From: Mangrovimicrobium sp033283325
GTDB lineage: Bacteria > Pseudomonadota > Gammaproteobacteria > Pseudomonadales > Halieaceae
NCBI GenBank assembly: GCA_033283325.1
Contig: JAWMQO010000001.1
Span: 558,001 to 622,000, forward strand
DNA: 64,000 nt
Direction of reading: 5' to 3'
Below are positions 31,709 through 40,566 of this stretch, piece by piece (position 1 is the stretch's first letter; the number at the start of each line of letters is the position of its first letter). A program made the translations under genes and the position numbers. The notes below the pieces were generated by a model, which did not search any database, was not told where the DNA came from, and saw only the letters and a list, made by a program, of their open reading frames with translations.

Positions 31709-33075
31709 ACGCCACGACGAAACTGGTACTTGCCACGCTGATCGGAGGTGTCGCCGGCGCAGTGCTGGCCTCCCTGCTGCTGCCGCGTGAGGAAGCGCCC
31801 CGGGCGAGCGCAAACGCCGATCCTGAGCCCCTGTACTGGGTGGCGCCCATGGACCCGGACTACCGACGCGACGGGCCGGGTAAATCGCCCATGGGGATGG
31901 ACCTGGTCCCGGTCTACGCCGAAGAGCGAAGCGCGGATGCGCCCGGCACGGTGAGTATCTCCCCGCAGGTCGTGAGCAACCTTGGCGTGCGCACCGGCGA
32001 AGTCCGCCGCGGCCGGCTGTCCGGCGGGCTGGATACCGTCGGCTACGTGCAGTACGACGAGGATCGACTGGTGCATGTGCACCCGCGCGTCGCGGGCTGG
32101 ATCGAGAAGCTCTACGTCAAGGCCTCGGGCGACCCGGTACGCGAAGGAGAGCCCCTTTACACCCTGTATTCACCGACCCTGGTCAATGCGCAGGAGGAAC
32201 TGCTGCTGTCGCTCAAGCGCGACAACCCGCTGCTGATCGATGCGGCGGCGGAACGGCTGGCGTCGCTGCAGGTACCGGAATCCGCCATCGCACAGTTGCG
32301 CGAATCCGGCAGGGTCAGCCGCACGATCACACTCTATGCACCGCAGGATGGCGTGGTGGACAACCTGCAGGCGAGGGAAGGCATGTACGTCGAGCCGGGC
32401 ATGAAAGTGATGTCGATCGGCACCCTTACCCACGTCTGGGTGATCGCTGAGGTGTTCGAGCGCCAGGCCGCGCTGGTGCAGACCGGCGATGCAGTGCAAA
32501 TGCGGCTGGACTACCTGCCCGGCAGGCTCTGGCAGGGTAGGGTTGACTACATTTATCCGACCCTCAACCCGAAAACCCGAACCGTGCAGGTGCGCATCCG
32601 CTTTGAAAACCCTGATGCTTTCCTGCGTCCCGGCATGTTCGCGCAGATGGAAATCGCGACCGCTGCCGGTGAAGAACGGTTGCTGGTTCCCCGCGAGGCC
32701 CTGATCCGCACCGGCAGCCAGTCGCGGGTGGTACTCGCCCTCGGCGAGGGACGGTTCAGGTCGGTCGCGGTTGAGGTGGGCCGGATCGCGGGGGAGCAGG
32801 CCGAGATACTTTCCGGCGTCGAAGCCGGCGATCGCATTGTCACCTCGGCCCAGTTCCTGATCGACTCCGAATCCAGCCGCAGCTCGGATTTCACCCGGAT
32901 GGATATCCCGAAGGGGGAGATGGATCATTCCGCCCATGTCGAGATGGATCATTCCGGTCACGCCGACATGGATCACGCCGGGCCAGTGCAAACAGAACGG
33001 GAAAGCGGGCAGGCGATGGATCACGCTGCTCACGAGGCCGCAAACGGGAATGAGCACGGGGAGCACGGACAATGA
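31705..33075 (+). CDS. cusB: RND periplasmic adaptor for copper/silver (CusB-like)
   Basis: The 456-residue adaptor has one N-terminal membrane helix, then a heavy-metal-binding domain (LYWVAPMDPDYRRDGPG, then SPMGMDLVPVY). The membrane-fusion core follows: a barrel-sandwich half near VHPRVAGWIEKLYVKASGD, an alpha-hairpin and a matching half near TLYAPQDGVVDNLQ. The last 45 residues are rich in Met, Asp and His (MDHSAHVEMDHSGHADMDH), a probable Cu/Ag-binding tail not present in E. coli CusB. It links the pump to the outer-membrane factor and probably passes metal to the pump. Overlaps of four bases on both sides place it in a tightly coupled operon. Confidence 0.92.
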   Translation: MNATTKLVLATLIGGVAGAVLASLLLPREEAPRASANADPEPLYWVAPMDPDYRRDGPGKSPMGMDLVPVYAEERSADAPGTVSISPQVVSNLGVRTGEVRRGRLSGGLDTVGYVQYDEDRLVHVHPRVAGWIEKLYVKASGDPVREGEPLYTLYSPTLVNAQEELLLSLKRDNPLLIDAAAERLASLQVPESAIAQLRESGRVSRTITLYAPQDGVVDNLQAREGMYVEPGMKVMSIGTLTHVWVIAEVFERQAALVQTGDAVQMRLDYLPGRLWQGRVDYIYPTLNPKTRTVQVRIRFENPDAFLRPGMFAQMEIATAAGEERLLVPREALIRTGSQSRVVLALGEGRFRSVAVEVGRIAGEQAEILSGVEAGDRIVTSAQFLIDSESSRSSDFTRMDIPKGEMDHSAHVEMDHSGHADMDHAGPVQTERESGQAMDHAAHEAANGNEHGEHGQ

Positions 33076-36000
33076 TAACGGCAATCATTCGCTGGTCGGT
33101 GCATAACCGCCTGTTCGTGGTGCTGGCCACGCTGGTTCTCATCGGCTTCGGCACCTGGTCGATCAGGAACACGCCGGTGGACGCGATTCCCGATCTTTCC
33201 GATGTGCAGGTCATCATCAAGACCAGCTTTCCCGGGCAGGCGCCGCAGGTCGTGGAAGACCAGGTAACCTACCCGCTGACCACCGCGATGCTCTCTGTGC
33301 CGGGGGCGGTCACCGTGCGCGGCTACTCCTTCTTCGGTGATTCCTATGTCTATGTGATCTTCGACGAGGATACGGACCTCTACTGGGCGCGCTCACGGGT
33401 ACTGGAATACCTGTCCCAGGTGGCGCCATCGCTGCCGGCCAATGCACGCCCGCAGCTGGGGCCGGATGCTACCGGCGTGGGCTGGGTCTATCTCTACGCC
33501 CTGGTGGACCGTTCCGGCAAGCACGACATCAGCCAGCTGCGCAGCCTGCAGGACTGGTTTCTCAAGTACGAACTGCAGACGGTACGCGGGGTGTCGGAGG
33601 TGGCGACCGTGGGCGGGATGGTCCGCCAGTACCAGGTCAGGGTGAACCCCGACAAGCTGCGCGCTTTCGGCATCCCGCTCGCGCATATCCAGACGGCGAT
33701 CCAGCGCGGAAACCAGGAAGTGGGGGCGTCGGTGGTGGAAATGGGCGAGGCGGAGTACATGGTGCGCGCCTCCGGTTATATCCAGGGCAGGGAGGATCTC
33801 GCGAATATTCCCCTCGGACTGGATGTCAACGGTACGCCGCTGCTGCTGAAGGACGTCGCCGACATCGACGTGGGTCCGCAGATGCGCCGCGGTATCGCCG
33901 AACTCAACGGCGAGGGCGAGACCGTGGGTGGCATCGTGATCATGCGCTTCGGCGAGAACGCGCAGCGAACCATCGACGGCGTCAAGGAACGGCTCGAACA
34001 ACTCGAGGGGAGCCTGCCCGAGGGCGTGGAAATCGTCCCCGTGTACGACCGTTCGGCATTGATCGAACGCGCGGTCAGCAACCTCTGGCAAAAAGTTCTC
34101 GAGGAACTGCTCGTAGTGGCCCTCGTGTGCATGGTGTTCCTGTTCCACGTGCGTTCCTCACTGGTTGCCATTATCAGCCTGCCGGTGGGCATCCTCTGCG
34201 CGTTCACCGTCATGCACTGGCAGGGCCTCAACGCCAATATCATGTCCCTGGGCGGCATCGCGATCGCCATCGGCGCCATGGTCGACGGCGCCATCGTGAT
34301 GATCGAGAACATGCACAAGCACATGGAACGCACGCCGCTGACAGCGGAAAACCGCTGGGAGGTCGTGGTGAAGTCGGCGACGGAGGTGGGGCCGGCCCTG
34401 TTTTTCAGCCTGCTGATCATCACGGTGAGCTTCATGCCCGTGTTCACCCTGCAGGCGCAGGAGGGCCGCATGTTCTCCCCGCTGGCCTTCACCAAGACCT
34501 ATGCCATGGCGGCAAGCGCGGGGCTCGCGGTCACCCTGGTTCCTGTGCTGATGGGCTATTTCGTTCGCGGCAGGGTGCGGGCGGAACGGGACAATCCGGT
34601 GAACCGCGCTCTGGTTGCGCTGTACATGCCCCTGCTGGGCGCGGTGCTTCGCCACCCGGTGCTCACGGTATCACTGGCTGCGCTGCTCACGGTCGTCGGT
34701 CTCCTGCCCCTGGGCAAGATCGGCAGCGAGTTCATCCCCGATCTCGACGAGGGGGACCTGATGTACATGCCCACGACCTATCCCGGCCTGTCCATCGGCA
34801 AGGCCCGGGAGTTGTTGCAGCAGACGGACAAGTTGATCGCCAGCGTACCGGAGGTGGATAGCGTGTTCGGCAAGATTGGTCGTGCCGATACGGCTACCGA
34901 TCCCGCGCCGCTGATCATGATCGAGACCTTCATCCAGCTCAAGCCGCGGGAGCAGTGGCGCGAGGGAATGACCACCGAGAAGCTGAAACACGAACTGGAC
35001 AGCCTGGTGAAATTCCCGGGCCTGACCAATGCCTGGGTGATGCCGATCAAGACCCGCATCGACATGCTGGCGACGGGTATCAAGACCCCGGTGGGCATCA
35101 AGGTCGCCGGTCCCGACCTGAAACAGATCGAGGCCATCGGCAAGCGCCTGGAACAGGTGCTCAAGGAGGTGCCCGGCACAGCCTCGGTCTACTCAGAGCG
35201 GGTGGTCGGGGGGCGGTATATCAAGGTGGATATCCAGCGTGAGGATGCCGCCCGTTACGGCCTGAATATCGCCGATGTGCAACAGGTCGTGGCTACCGCC
35301 ATCGGCGGTATGAACGTGACCCAGACCGTGGAGCGGCTGGAGCGCTACCCGGTCAACCTGCGCTACCCGCAGGGTTACCGGGATTCGCCGGAGCAGCTCG
35401 CCCTGCTGCCGCTGGTCACCCCGGGTGGCGAGCGAATCGCGCTGGCCGACGTCGCCGATATCTACCTGGAGGACGGCCCGCCTGCGCTGAAGAGCGAGAA
35501 CGCCCGGCTGAACGGCTGGACTTTCGTCGACATCGACGGCGTCGACGTTGGCACTTATGTCGAGCAGGCCAGGGCGGTAGTGGAGCGGGACGTGGACTTG
35601 CCCGCCGGCTATTCCCTCAACTGGTCGGGACAGTATGAGTACATGCTCCGGGCAAAAGAGAAACTGGCCTACGTGGTGCCGTTGACCCTGGCTATCATCG
35701 TTGTGCTGCTCTACCTGAATTTCCGCAGTTTCGCCGAGGTTGCGATTCTAATCGGCACCCTGCCGCTGGCGATGGCGGGCAGTGTCTGGCTGCTTTATCT
35801 GCTCGACTACAACTTCTCCGTTGCGGTAGGTGTCGGCTTCATTGCGCTTGCCGGGGTGGCGGTGGAAACCGGCGTCATCATGCTGCTTTATCTGAACCAG
35901 GCGAGTGCCGCACTACAGTCGACGAGCAAGGAGCAGGGTGTCGAAGCGGATGTAGAAGCCATTCGCGACGCGGTGCAGCGCGGGGCCGGCCTGCGGGTAC

Positions 36001-36239
36001 GGCCGGTCACCATGACCGCGACCGCCACCATCGTCGGCCTGCTGCCGATCATGGTCGGCTCCGGTACCGGTTCCGAGGTGATGCGGCGCATCGCCGCGCC
36101 GATGGTGGGAGGTATGGCCAGCGCCATGCTACTCACCCTGCTCGTGCTACCGGCGGTGTATTTCCTCTGGAAGCGCGCTGCCTCGGCCCGCTCTGCCAGC
36201 CGGGGGAACGAAGGCCAGCATTCAAAGTCCCACAGGTGA
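33072..36239 (+). CDS. cusA: HME-RND copper/silver efflux pump (CusA-like)
   Basis: The 1055-residue protein has the RND two-fold layout of twelve membrane helices with two large periplasmic loops. The TM4 motif MVDGAIVMIEN carries the Asp405/Glu412 pair typical of heavy-metal-export (HME) pumps. The conserved LDEGDLMYMPTTYPGLS region has methionines, as in Cu/Ag-type rather than Zn/Co-type members. It exports metal from the periplasm or inner membrane through the tripartite complex, driven by protons. The start overlaps the adaptor by four bases. Only the sequence of TM4 and the Met-rich loop supports a Cu/Ag rather than Zn/Co choice. Confidence 0.93.
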   Translation: MITAIIRWSVHNRLFVVLATLVLIGFGTWSIRNTPVDAIPDLSDVQVIIKTSFPGQAPQVVEDQVTYPLTTAMLSVPGAVTVRGYSFFGDSYVYVIFDEDTDLYWARSRVLEYLSQVAPSLPANARPQLGPDATGVGWVYLYALVDRSGKHDISQLRSLQDWFLKYELQTVRGVSEVATVGGMVRQYQVRVNPDKLRAFGIPLAHIQTAIQRGNQEVGASVVEMGEAEYMVRASGYIQGREDLANIPLGLDVNGTPLLLKDVADIDVGPQMRRGIAELNGEGETVGGIVIMRFGENAQRTIDGVKERLEQLEGSLPEGVEIVPVYDRSALIERAVSNLWQKVLEELLVVALVCMVFLFHVRSSLVAIISLPVGILCAFTVMHWQGLNANIMSLGGIAIAIGAMVDGAIVMIENMHKHMERTPLTAENRWEVVVKSATEVGPALFFSLLIITVSFMPVFTLQAQEGRMFSPLAFTKTYAMAASAGLAVTLVPVLMGYFVRGRVRAERDNPVNRALVALYMPLLGAVLRHPVLTVSLAALLTVVGLLPLGKIGSEFIPDLDEGDLMYMPTTYPGLSIGKARELLQQTDKLIASVPEVDSVFGKIGRADTATDPAPLIMIETFIQLKPREQWREGMTTEKLKHELDSLVKFPGLTNAWVMPIKTRIDMLATGIKTPVGIKVAGPDLKQIEAIGKRLEQVLKEVPGTASVYSERVVGGRYIKVDIQREDAARYGLNIADVQQVVATAIGGMNVTQTVERLERYPVNLRYPQGYRDSPEQLALLPLVTPGGERIALADVADIYLEDGPPALKSENARLNGWTFVDIDGVDVGTYVEQARAVVERDVDLPAGYSLNWSGQYEYMLRAKEKLAYVVPLTLAIIVVLLYLNFRSFAEVAILIGTLPLAMAGSVWLLYLLDYNFSVAVGVGFIALAGVAVETGVIMLLYLNQASAALQSTSKEQGVEADVEAIRDAVQRGAGLRVRPVTMTATATIVGLLPIMVGSGTGSEVMRRIAAPMVGGMASAMLLTLLVLPAVYFLWKRAASARSASRGNEGQHSKSHR

Positions 36240-36249
36240 GGGAGGGTGT

Positions 36250-38553
36250 ATGAGCGATCATAGTCATTGTTCCCATCAGCACTACGATACCGGCTTGCAA
36301 GATCCGGTATGTGGCATGTCCGTGTCCAGCGAATCAGCACACCAGCACCGGCACGAAGGCAAGGACTATTACTTCTGTAGCGCAAAGTGCAGGGACAAGT
36401 TCGCCGCAGAGCCGGGGCGCTACCTGTCGCCGGCAGCAGACGCCAGCGACGCTGGAGACCCCGCAGCCTGGTATACCTGCCCCATGCACCCGGAGGTACG
36501 CCAGCAGGGCCCCGGAACCTGTCCAAAATGTGGTATGGCGCTGGAACAGGAAACGCCCTCGCTGGAAGAGGAGGAGAACCCCGAACTGGTGGATTTCACC
36601 CATCGCCTCTGGGTCAGTGTGCCGCTGTCCTCAGCGGTGTTCATCCTGGCCATGTTTGGTCACGGCTGGCTGCCGTCGGCCTGGCACAACTGGGTGGAAT
36701 TTGCGCTGGCGACGCCGGTCGTGCTGTGGTGTGGTCTGCCGTTTTTCCTGCGCGGCCTGCAGTCACTGGTCAATCGCAGCCCGAATATGTGGACGCTGAT
36801 CGGGCTGGGTACGGCCTCGGCCTATGTCTACAGTGTTTTCGCGACAGTGGCGCCGGGGATATTCCCGCCTTCCTTTACCATGCACGGACGAGTCAGCGTC
36901 TACTTCGAGGCGGCCGCGGTGATCATCAGTCTCACACTGCTGGGCCAGATCTTCGAACTGCGGGCCCGTTCCAAAACATCGGAGGCGATCAAGGCGCTGT
37001 TGCAACTGGCGCCGGAGTCGGCCCGGCGTATCAACGACGACGGCAGCGAGGAGGACGTGCCCCTGTCGCAGGTGAAGGAAGGCGACCGGCTGCGGGTGCG
37101 TCCTGGTGAGAAGGTGCCGGTGGACGGGGAAGTGGTCGAGGGCGGCAGTGCGGTGGATGAGTCAATGCTCACCGGCGAGCCGGTGCCGGTCTCCAAGCGC
37201 CCGGGCGACAAGGTTATCGGCGCCACTATGAACAGCAGCGGCACCCTGGTCATTTCCGCCGACCGGGTGGGCGAGGACACCACTCTGTCCCGTATCGTCC
37301 AGATGGTCGCGAAGGCCCAGCGCTCCCGCGCGCCGATGCAGCGCCTGGCGGACGTGGTCGCCGGCTACTTCGTTGTCGTGGTCGTGGGTATCGCGGTGCT
37401 GACCTTTGTGGTCTGGGGCCTGCTCGGTCCCGAACCGAGTTGGGTCCACGGGCTCATCAACGCCGTCGCGGTGATGATCATCGCCTGCCCCTGTGCCCTC
37501 GGCCTGGCCACACCCATGTCGATCATGGTTGCTACCGGCAAGGGCGCCTCCCAGGGCATCCTGTTTCGCGATGCCGCCGCAATCGAATCGCTGCGCAAGG
37601 TCGATACCCTGGTAGTGGACAAAACCGGCACCCTGACCGAGGGGCGCCCGGCTTTTCGCGAGGCGATCGCCGCGGAGGGTTTTGACAGGGGAGAGATACT
37701 CCGGCTCGCGGCCAGCCTCGACCAGGGCAGCGAACATCCCCTGGCCGCCGCGATCGTCAGCGCGGCGCGTGAGCAGGGCATGCAGCTGTCCACGGCCACC
37801 GACTTTGCATCGGACTCGGGTATCGGCGTGACCGGAGAGGTCGAGGGCAGGGCCCTGGCCCTGGGGAACAGCGCCCTGATGCGGCAACACGGCATCGACG
37901 CCGGCGCGCTTGGCGCGGATACCGACAATTTACGCGACGAGGGCGCGAGTATTGTCTACCTCGGGGTCGACGGAGCCCTGGCCGGGGTGCTGGCGGTGGC
38001 CGACCCGGTCAAAGACTCGAGCCGGGAGGCGATCAGGATGATCCACGCGGCAGGTATCCGGATCATTATGGCAACGGGCGATGGCGAGCGTACCGCCCGC
38101 GCTGTGGGCAGGGAACTGGGTATCGACGAGGTGCACGGCGAGATCACCCCCGACGGAAAGCTGGCGCTGGTGGAGTCATTGCAGGCGGAGGGCGCGGTCG
38201 TGGCCATGGCCGGAGACGGCATCAACGACGCCCCGGCCCTCGCCCAGTCCAATGTCGGCATCGCCATGGGCACCGGGACGGATGTCGCCATGAGCAGTGG
38301 GCAGCTCACGCTGGTGAAAGGAGACCTGCGGGGCATCGCGCAGGCGATCCGGCTGTCAGAGCTGACGGTGGGCAATATGCGCCAGAACCTTGGCTTCGCG
38401 TTTCTCTATAACAGTATCGGGGTCCCGGTTGCGGCGGGGCTTGCCTATCCCTTCACCGGTCTGTTGCTGTCGCCGATGATCGCCGCCCTGGCGATGAGCC
38501 TGAGCTCGGTCTCGGTGGTGAGCAATGCGCTGCGCCTGCGCCGCCAGCAGTGA
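36250..38553 (+). CDS. copA: P1B-type Cu(I)/Ag(I) ATPase with N-terminal YHS and metal-binding domains
   Basis: The 767-residue pump has a His-rich start, a YHS domain (LQDPVCGMSV, then YYFCSAKCRDKFAAEPGRYL), and a CPMHP-type heavy-metal-binding motif (YTCPMHPEV ... CPKCGMALE) instead of the usual HMA domains. The ATPase core is complete: TGEPVPVSK, ACPCALGLATP with CPC at 413-415, DKTGTLTEG with the phosphorylated Asp457, GDGINDAPAL and the YN and MSLSS motifs in the last helices, the Cu(I) signature. It pumps Cu(I)/Ag(I) out of the cytoplasm, feeding the tripartite pump. It follows cusA by 10 bp. Confidence 0.95.
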   Translation: MSDHSHCSHQHYDTGLQDPVCGMSVSSESAHQHRHEGKDYYFCSAKCRDKFAAEPGRYLSPAADASDAGDPAAWYTCPMHPEVRQQGPGTCPKCGMALEQETPSLEEEENPELVDFTHRLWVSVPLSSAVFILAMFGHGWLPSAWHNWVEFALATPVVLWCGLPFFLRGLQSLVNRSPNMWTLIGLGTASAYVYSVFATVAPGIFPPSFTMHGRVSVYFEAAAVIISLTLLGQIFELRARSKTSEAIKALLQLAPESARRINDDGSEEDVPLSQVKEGDRLRVRPGEKVPVDGEVVEGGSAVDESMLTGEPVPVSKRPGDKVIGATMNSSGTLVISADRVGEDTTLSRIVQMVAKAQRSRAPMQRLADVVAGYFVVVVVGIAVLTFVVWGLLGPEPSWVHGLINAVAVMIIACPCALGLATPMSIMVATGKGASQGILFRDAAAIESLRKVDTLVVDKTGTLTEGRPAFREAIAAEGFDRGEILRLAASLDQGSEHPLAAAIVSAAREQGMQLSTATDFASDSGIGVTGEVEGRALALGNSALMRQHGIDAGALGADTDNLRDEGASIVYLGVDGALAGVLAVADPVKDSSREAIRMIHAAGIRIIMATGDGERTARAVGRELGIDEVHGEITPDGKLALVESLQAEGAVVAMAGDGINDAPALAQSNVGIAMGTGTDVAMSSGQLTLVKGDLRGIAQAIRLSELTVGNMRQNLGFAFLYNSIGVPVAAGLAYPFTGLLLSPMIAALAMSLSSVSVVSNALRLRRQQ

Positions 38554-38617
38554 ATCCGGTGGCGAGGACGGTGCCGCGGGAACGGTCCGGGCACCGGAAA
38601 CAGTGCAGAAAGTCTCA

Positions 38618-38645
38618 TTGCGACTACAATTCACATCTGTATACT
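38618..38645 (+). promoter_or_regulatory. Candidate promoter of the DEAD-box helicase gene
   Basis: TTGCGA at 38618-38623 and TATACT at 38640-38645 are separated by 16 bp, leaving a 42-base leader before the helicase ATG. A weak TCCGGTG/CACCGGA dyad precedes it after the ATPase stop. Confidence 0.6.
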
Positions 38646-38687
38646 TGCCGGCCGCCAAATTGGCACCATCCACCGCAGGCCCCCGCC

Positions 38688-40526
38688 ATGTCCTCTGATA
38701 CCCATGCGACAAGCTTCGCAGACCTCGCCCTACCCGAATCCCTGCAACAGGGCCTGCGGGACGTGGGCTACGAGACGCCGTCCGCCATCCAGGCGCGCAC
38801 CATCCCGGTACTGCTGAGCGGCAAGGACCTGGTGGGCCAGGCCCAGACCGGCACCGGCAAGACAGCGGCCTTTGCCCTGCCTGCCCTGGCGCAACTTGAC
38901 CTGGCACAGAGCGAGGCCCAGGTGCTGGTGCTGGCTCCGACCCGGGAACTGGCCATTCAGGTGGCGGAGGCCTTCCAGAAATACGCCCATCACATGCCTG
39001 GTTTTCGTATCCTGCCGCTGTATGGCGGTTCCGATTACCGTGGCCAGTTGCGCCAGCTGCAGCGCGGGGTACAGGTCATCGTGGGTACGCCGGGGCGGGT
39101 GATGGACCACATGCGCCGGGGTTCCCTGAAGCTGGACCATCTCAAGCTGCTGGTCCTGGACGAAGCGGACGAGATGCTGCGCATGGGCTTCATCGACGAC
39201 GTGGAGTGGGTGCTGACCCAGACCCCGCCGGAGCGGCAGATCGCCCTGTTCTCCGCCACCATGCCCGACGCCATCCGCCGTATCGCACGCTCCCACCTGA
39301 GCGAGCCGGCGGAAGTCACCATCGAGACCAAAACCGTCACCAACGAATCCATTCGCCAGCGGGTGTGGATGATGGCCGGCGTGCACAAACTGGACGCCCT
39401 GACCCGTATTCTCGAAACCGAGGACACGGACGGCGTGATCATCTTCGTCCGCACCCGCCTGGCCACCACGGAACTCGCGGACAAGCTGGCAGCGCGGGGC
39501 TACATTGCCGCCGCCCTCAACGGCGACGTGGCGCAGAAGCAGCGGGAGAAGACTGTCGATCAGTTGAAGCGCGGGCAGGTTGATATTCTTGTCGCCACCG
39601 ACGTGGCCGCCCGCGGTCTTGACGTGGAGCGTATCAGCCACGTCATCAACTACGACATTCCCTACGACGTGGAAGCCTATGTCCACCGCATCGGTCGTAC
39701 CGGCCGGGCAGGGCGTAAGGGCGAGGCGATATTGTTTGCCGCCAACCGGGAGCGGCGCCTGCTGCGGGCCATCGAAAAGGCCACCGGCAAGCCGATCGAA
39801 CAGATGCAGTTGCCCACTGCCGCGGACGTACAGAGCAAGCGTACCGAGCGTTTCGCGCAGCGGATTACCGAAGTGCTGGCGAGCAGGGACCTGGATACGA
39901 TGCGCGAAGTGATTTCGGCCTACCAGCACGAACACGGCGTCCCCGTTCTGGATATCGCTGCAGCGCTGGGTGTAATTGCCCAGGGCGAACGGGCGGTGCC
40001 TGGAAAAGGCGAAGCCGAAGCCGGGCGCGATGACTCAGGTGAACGCAAGCCGTCGTCGGGCAAGCGGGAATCCGGCCAGCGGGAATTTGGCCAGCGGGAA
40101 TTTGGAAAATCTCGGGAGTTTTCCGAGCGCCCTCCGAAGGAGCGTAAAAAGCCGCGGGCCGACAAAGGGCCCCCGGATGTCGGCATGGAGCGATTCCGTA
40201 TCGAAGTGGGCCACAGCCACGGCGTGAAGCCCGGCAATATCGTCGGCGCCATCGCCAACGAGGCGGAAATCGACAGCCAGTACATCGGCCACATCGATAT
40301 CTTCGACGACCACAGTACCGTCGATCTGCCGGATGGCATGCCGAAAGAGATTTTCCAGCACCTGAAGGGCGTGTGGGTCAGCGGCCAGCGCCTGCAGATC
40401 AGCCGTCTCGGGGCGGAGCAGCGGCCGGGCAAGGCGCCTTTCAAGGGCAAACCCGGTAAGGGTCCTGGAAAGGGGCCCGGCAAGGGCAAGCCGCCCGCTG
40501 CCCGACGCAAAAACCAGGGGGAGTGA
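38688..40526 (+). CDS. deaD: ATP-dependent DEAD-box RNA helicase (DeaD/CsdA-like)
   Basis: The 612-residue protein has all DEAD-box motifs in order: Q motif, AQTGTGKT, PTRELAIQV, DEAD at 158-161, FSATMP, and HRIGRTGRAG in the second RecA domain. A DbpA-like RNA-binding domain follows at about residues 503-575 (MERFRIEVGHSHGVKPGNI), then a Gly-Lys-Pro basic tail (KGKPGKGPGKGPGKG). It unwinds structured RNA in cold adaptation and ribosome assembly. The ATG at 38688 matches the family start; a longer frame is not needed. It has its own promoter and is not part of the copper operon. Three 15-bp tandem repeats lie in the linker. Confidence 0.95.
   Translation: MSSDTHATSFADLALPESLQQGLRDVGYETPSAIQARTIPVLLSGKDLVGQAQTGTGKTAAFALPALAQLDLAQSEAQVLVLAPTRELAIQVAEAFQKYAHHMPGFRILPLYGGSDYRGQLRQLQRGVQVIVGTPGRVMDHMRRGSLKLDHLKLLVLDEADEMLRMGFIDDVEWVLTQTPPERQIALFSATMPDAIRRIARSHLSEPAEVTIETKTVTNESIRQRVWMMAGVHKLDALTRILETEDTDGVIIFVRTRLATTELADKLAARGYIAAALNGDVAQKQREKTVDQLKRGQVDILVATDVAARGLDVERISHVINYDIPYDVEAYVHRIGRTGRAGRKGEAILFAANRERRLLRAIEKATGKPIEQMQLPTAADVQSKRTERFAQRITEVLASRDLDTMREVISAYQHEHGVPVLDIAAALGVIAQGERAVPGKGEAEAGRDDSGERKPSSGKRESGQREFGQREFGKSREFSERPPKERKKPRADKGPPDVGMERFRIEVGHSHGVKPGNIVGAIANEAEIDSQYIGHIDIFDDHSTVDLPDGMPKEIFQHLKGVWVSGQRLQISRLGAEQRPGKAPFKGKPGKGPGKGPGKGKPPAARRKNQGE
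40063..40107 (+). repeat. Three tandem 15-bp repeats inside the helicase linker
   Basis: Three consecutive 15-bp units begin AGCGGGAA and encode the peptide unit S/Q-R-E-S/F-G-Q/K. They sit between the RecA-like core and the RNA-binding domain. The repeats are in frame, so copy number can vary without disrupting the gene. Confidence 0.7.
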
Positions 40527-40550
40527 GCGCGCCACTGGCGGGCACTCCCC
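40518..40550. terminator. Possible bidirectional stem-loop between convergent genes
   Basis: GGGGAGTG pairs with CACTCCCC around 17 bases, spanning the helicase stop codon. No T-run follows on either strand, so terminator activity is uncertain. Confidence 0.4.
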
Positions 40551-40566
40551 TCATCCAACCTCCCGT

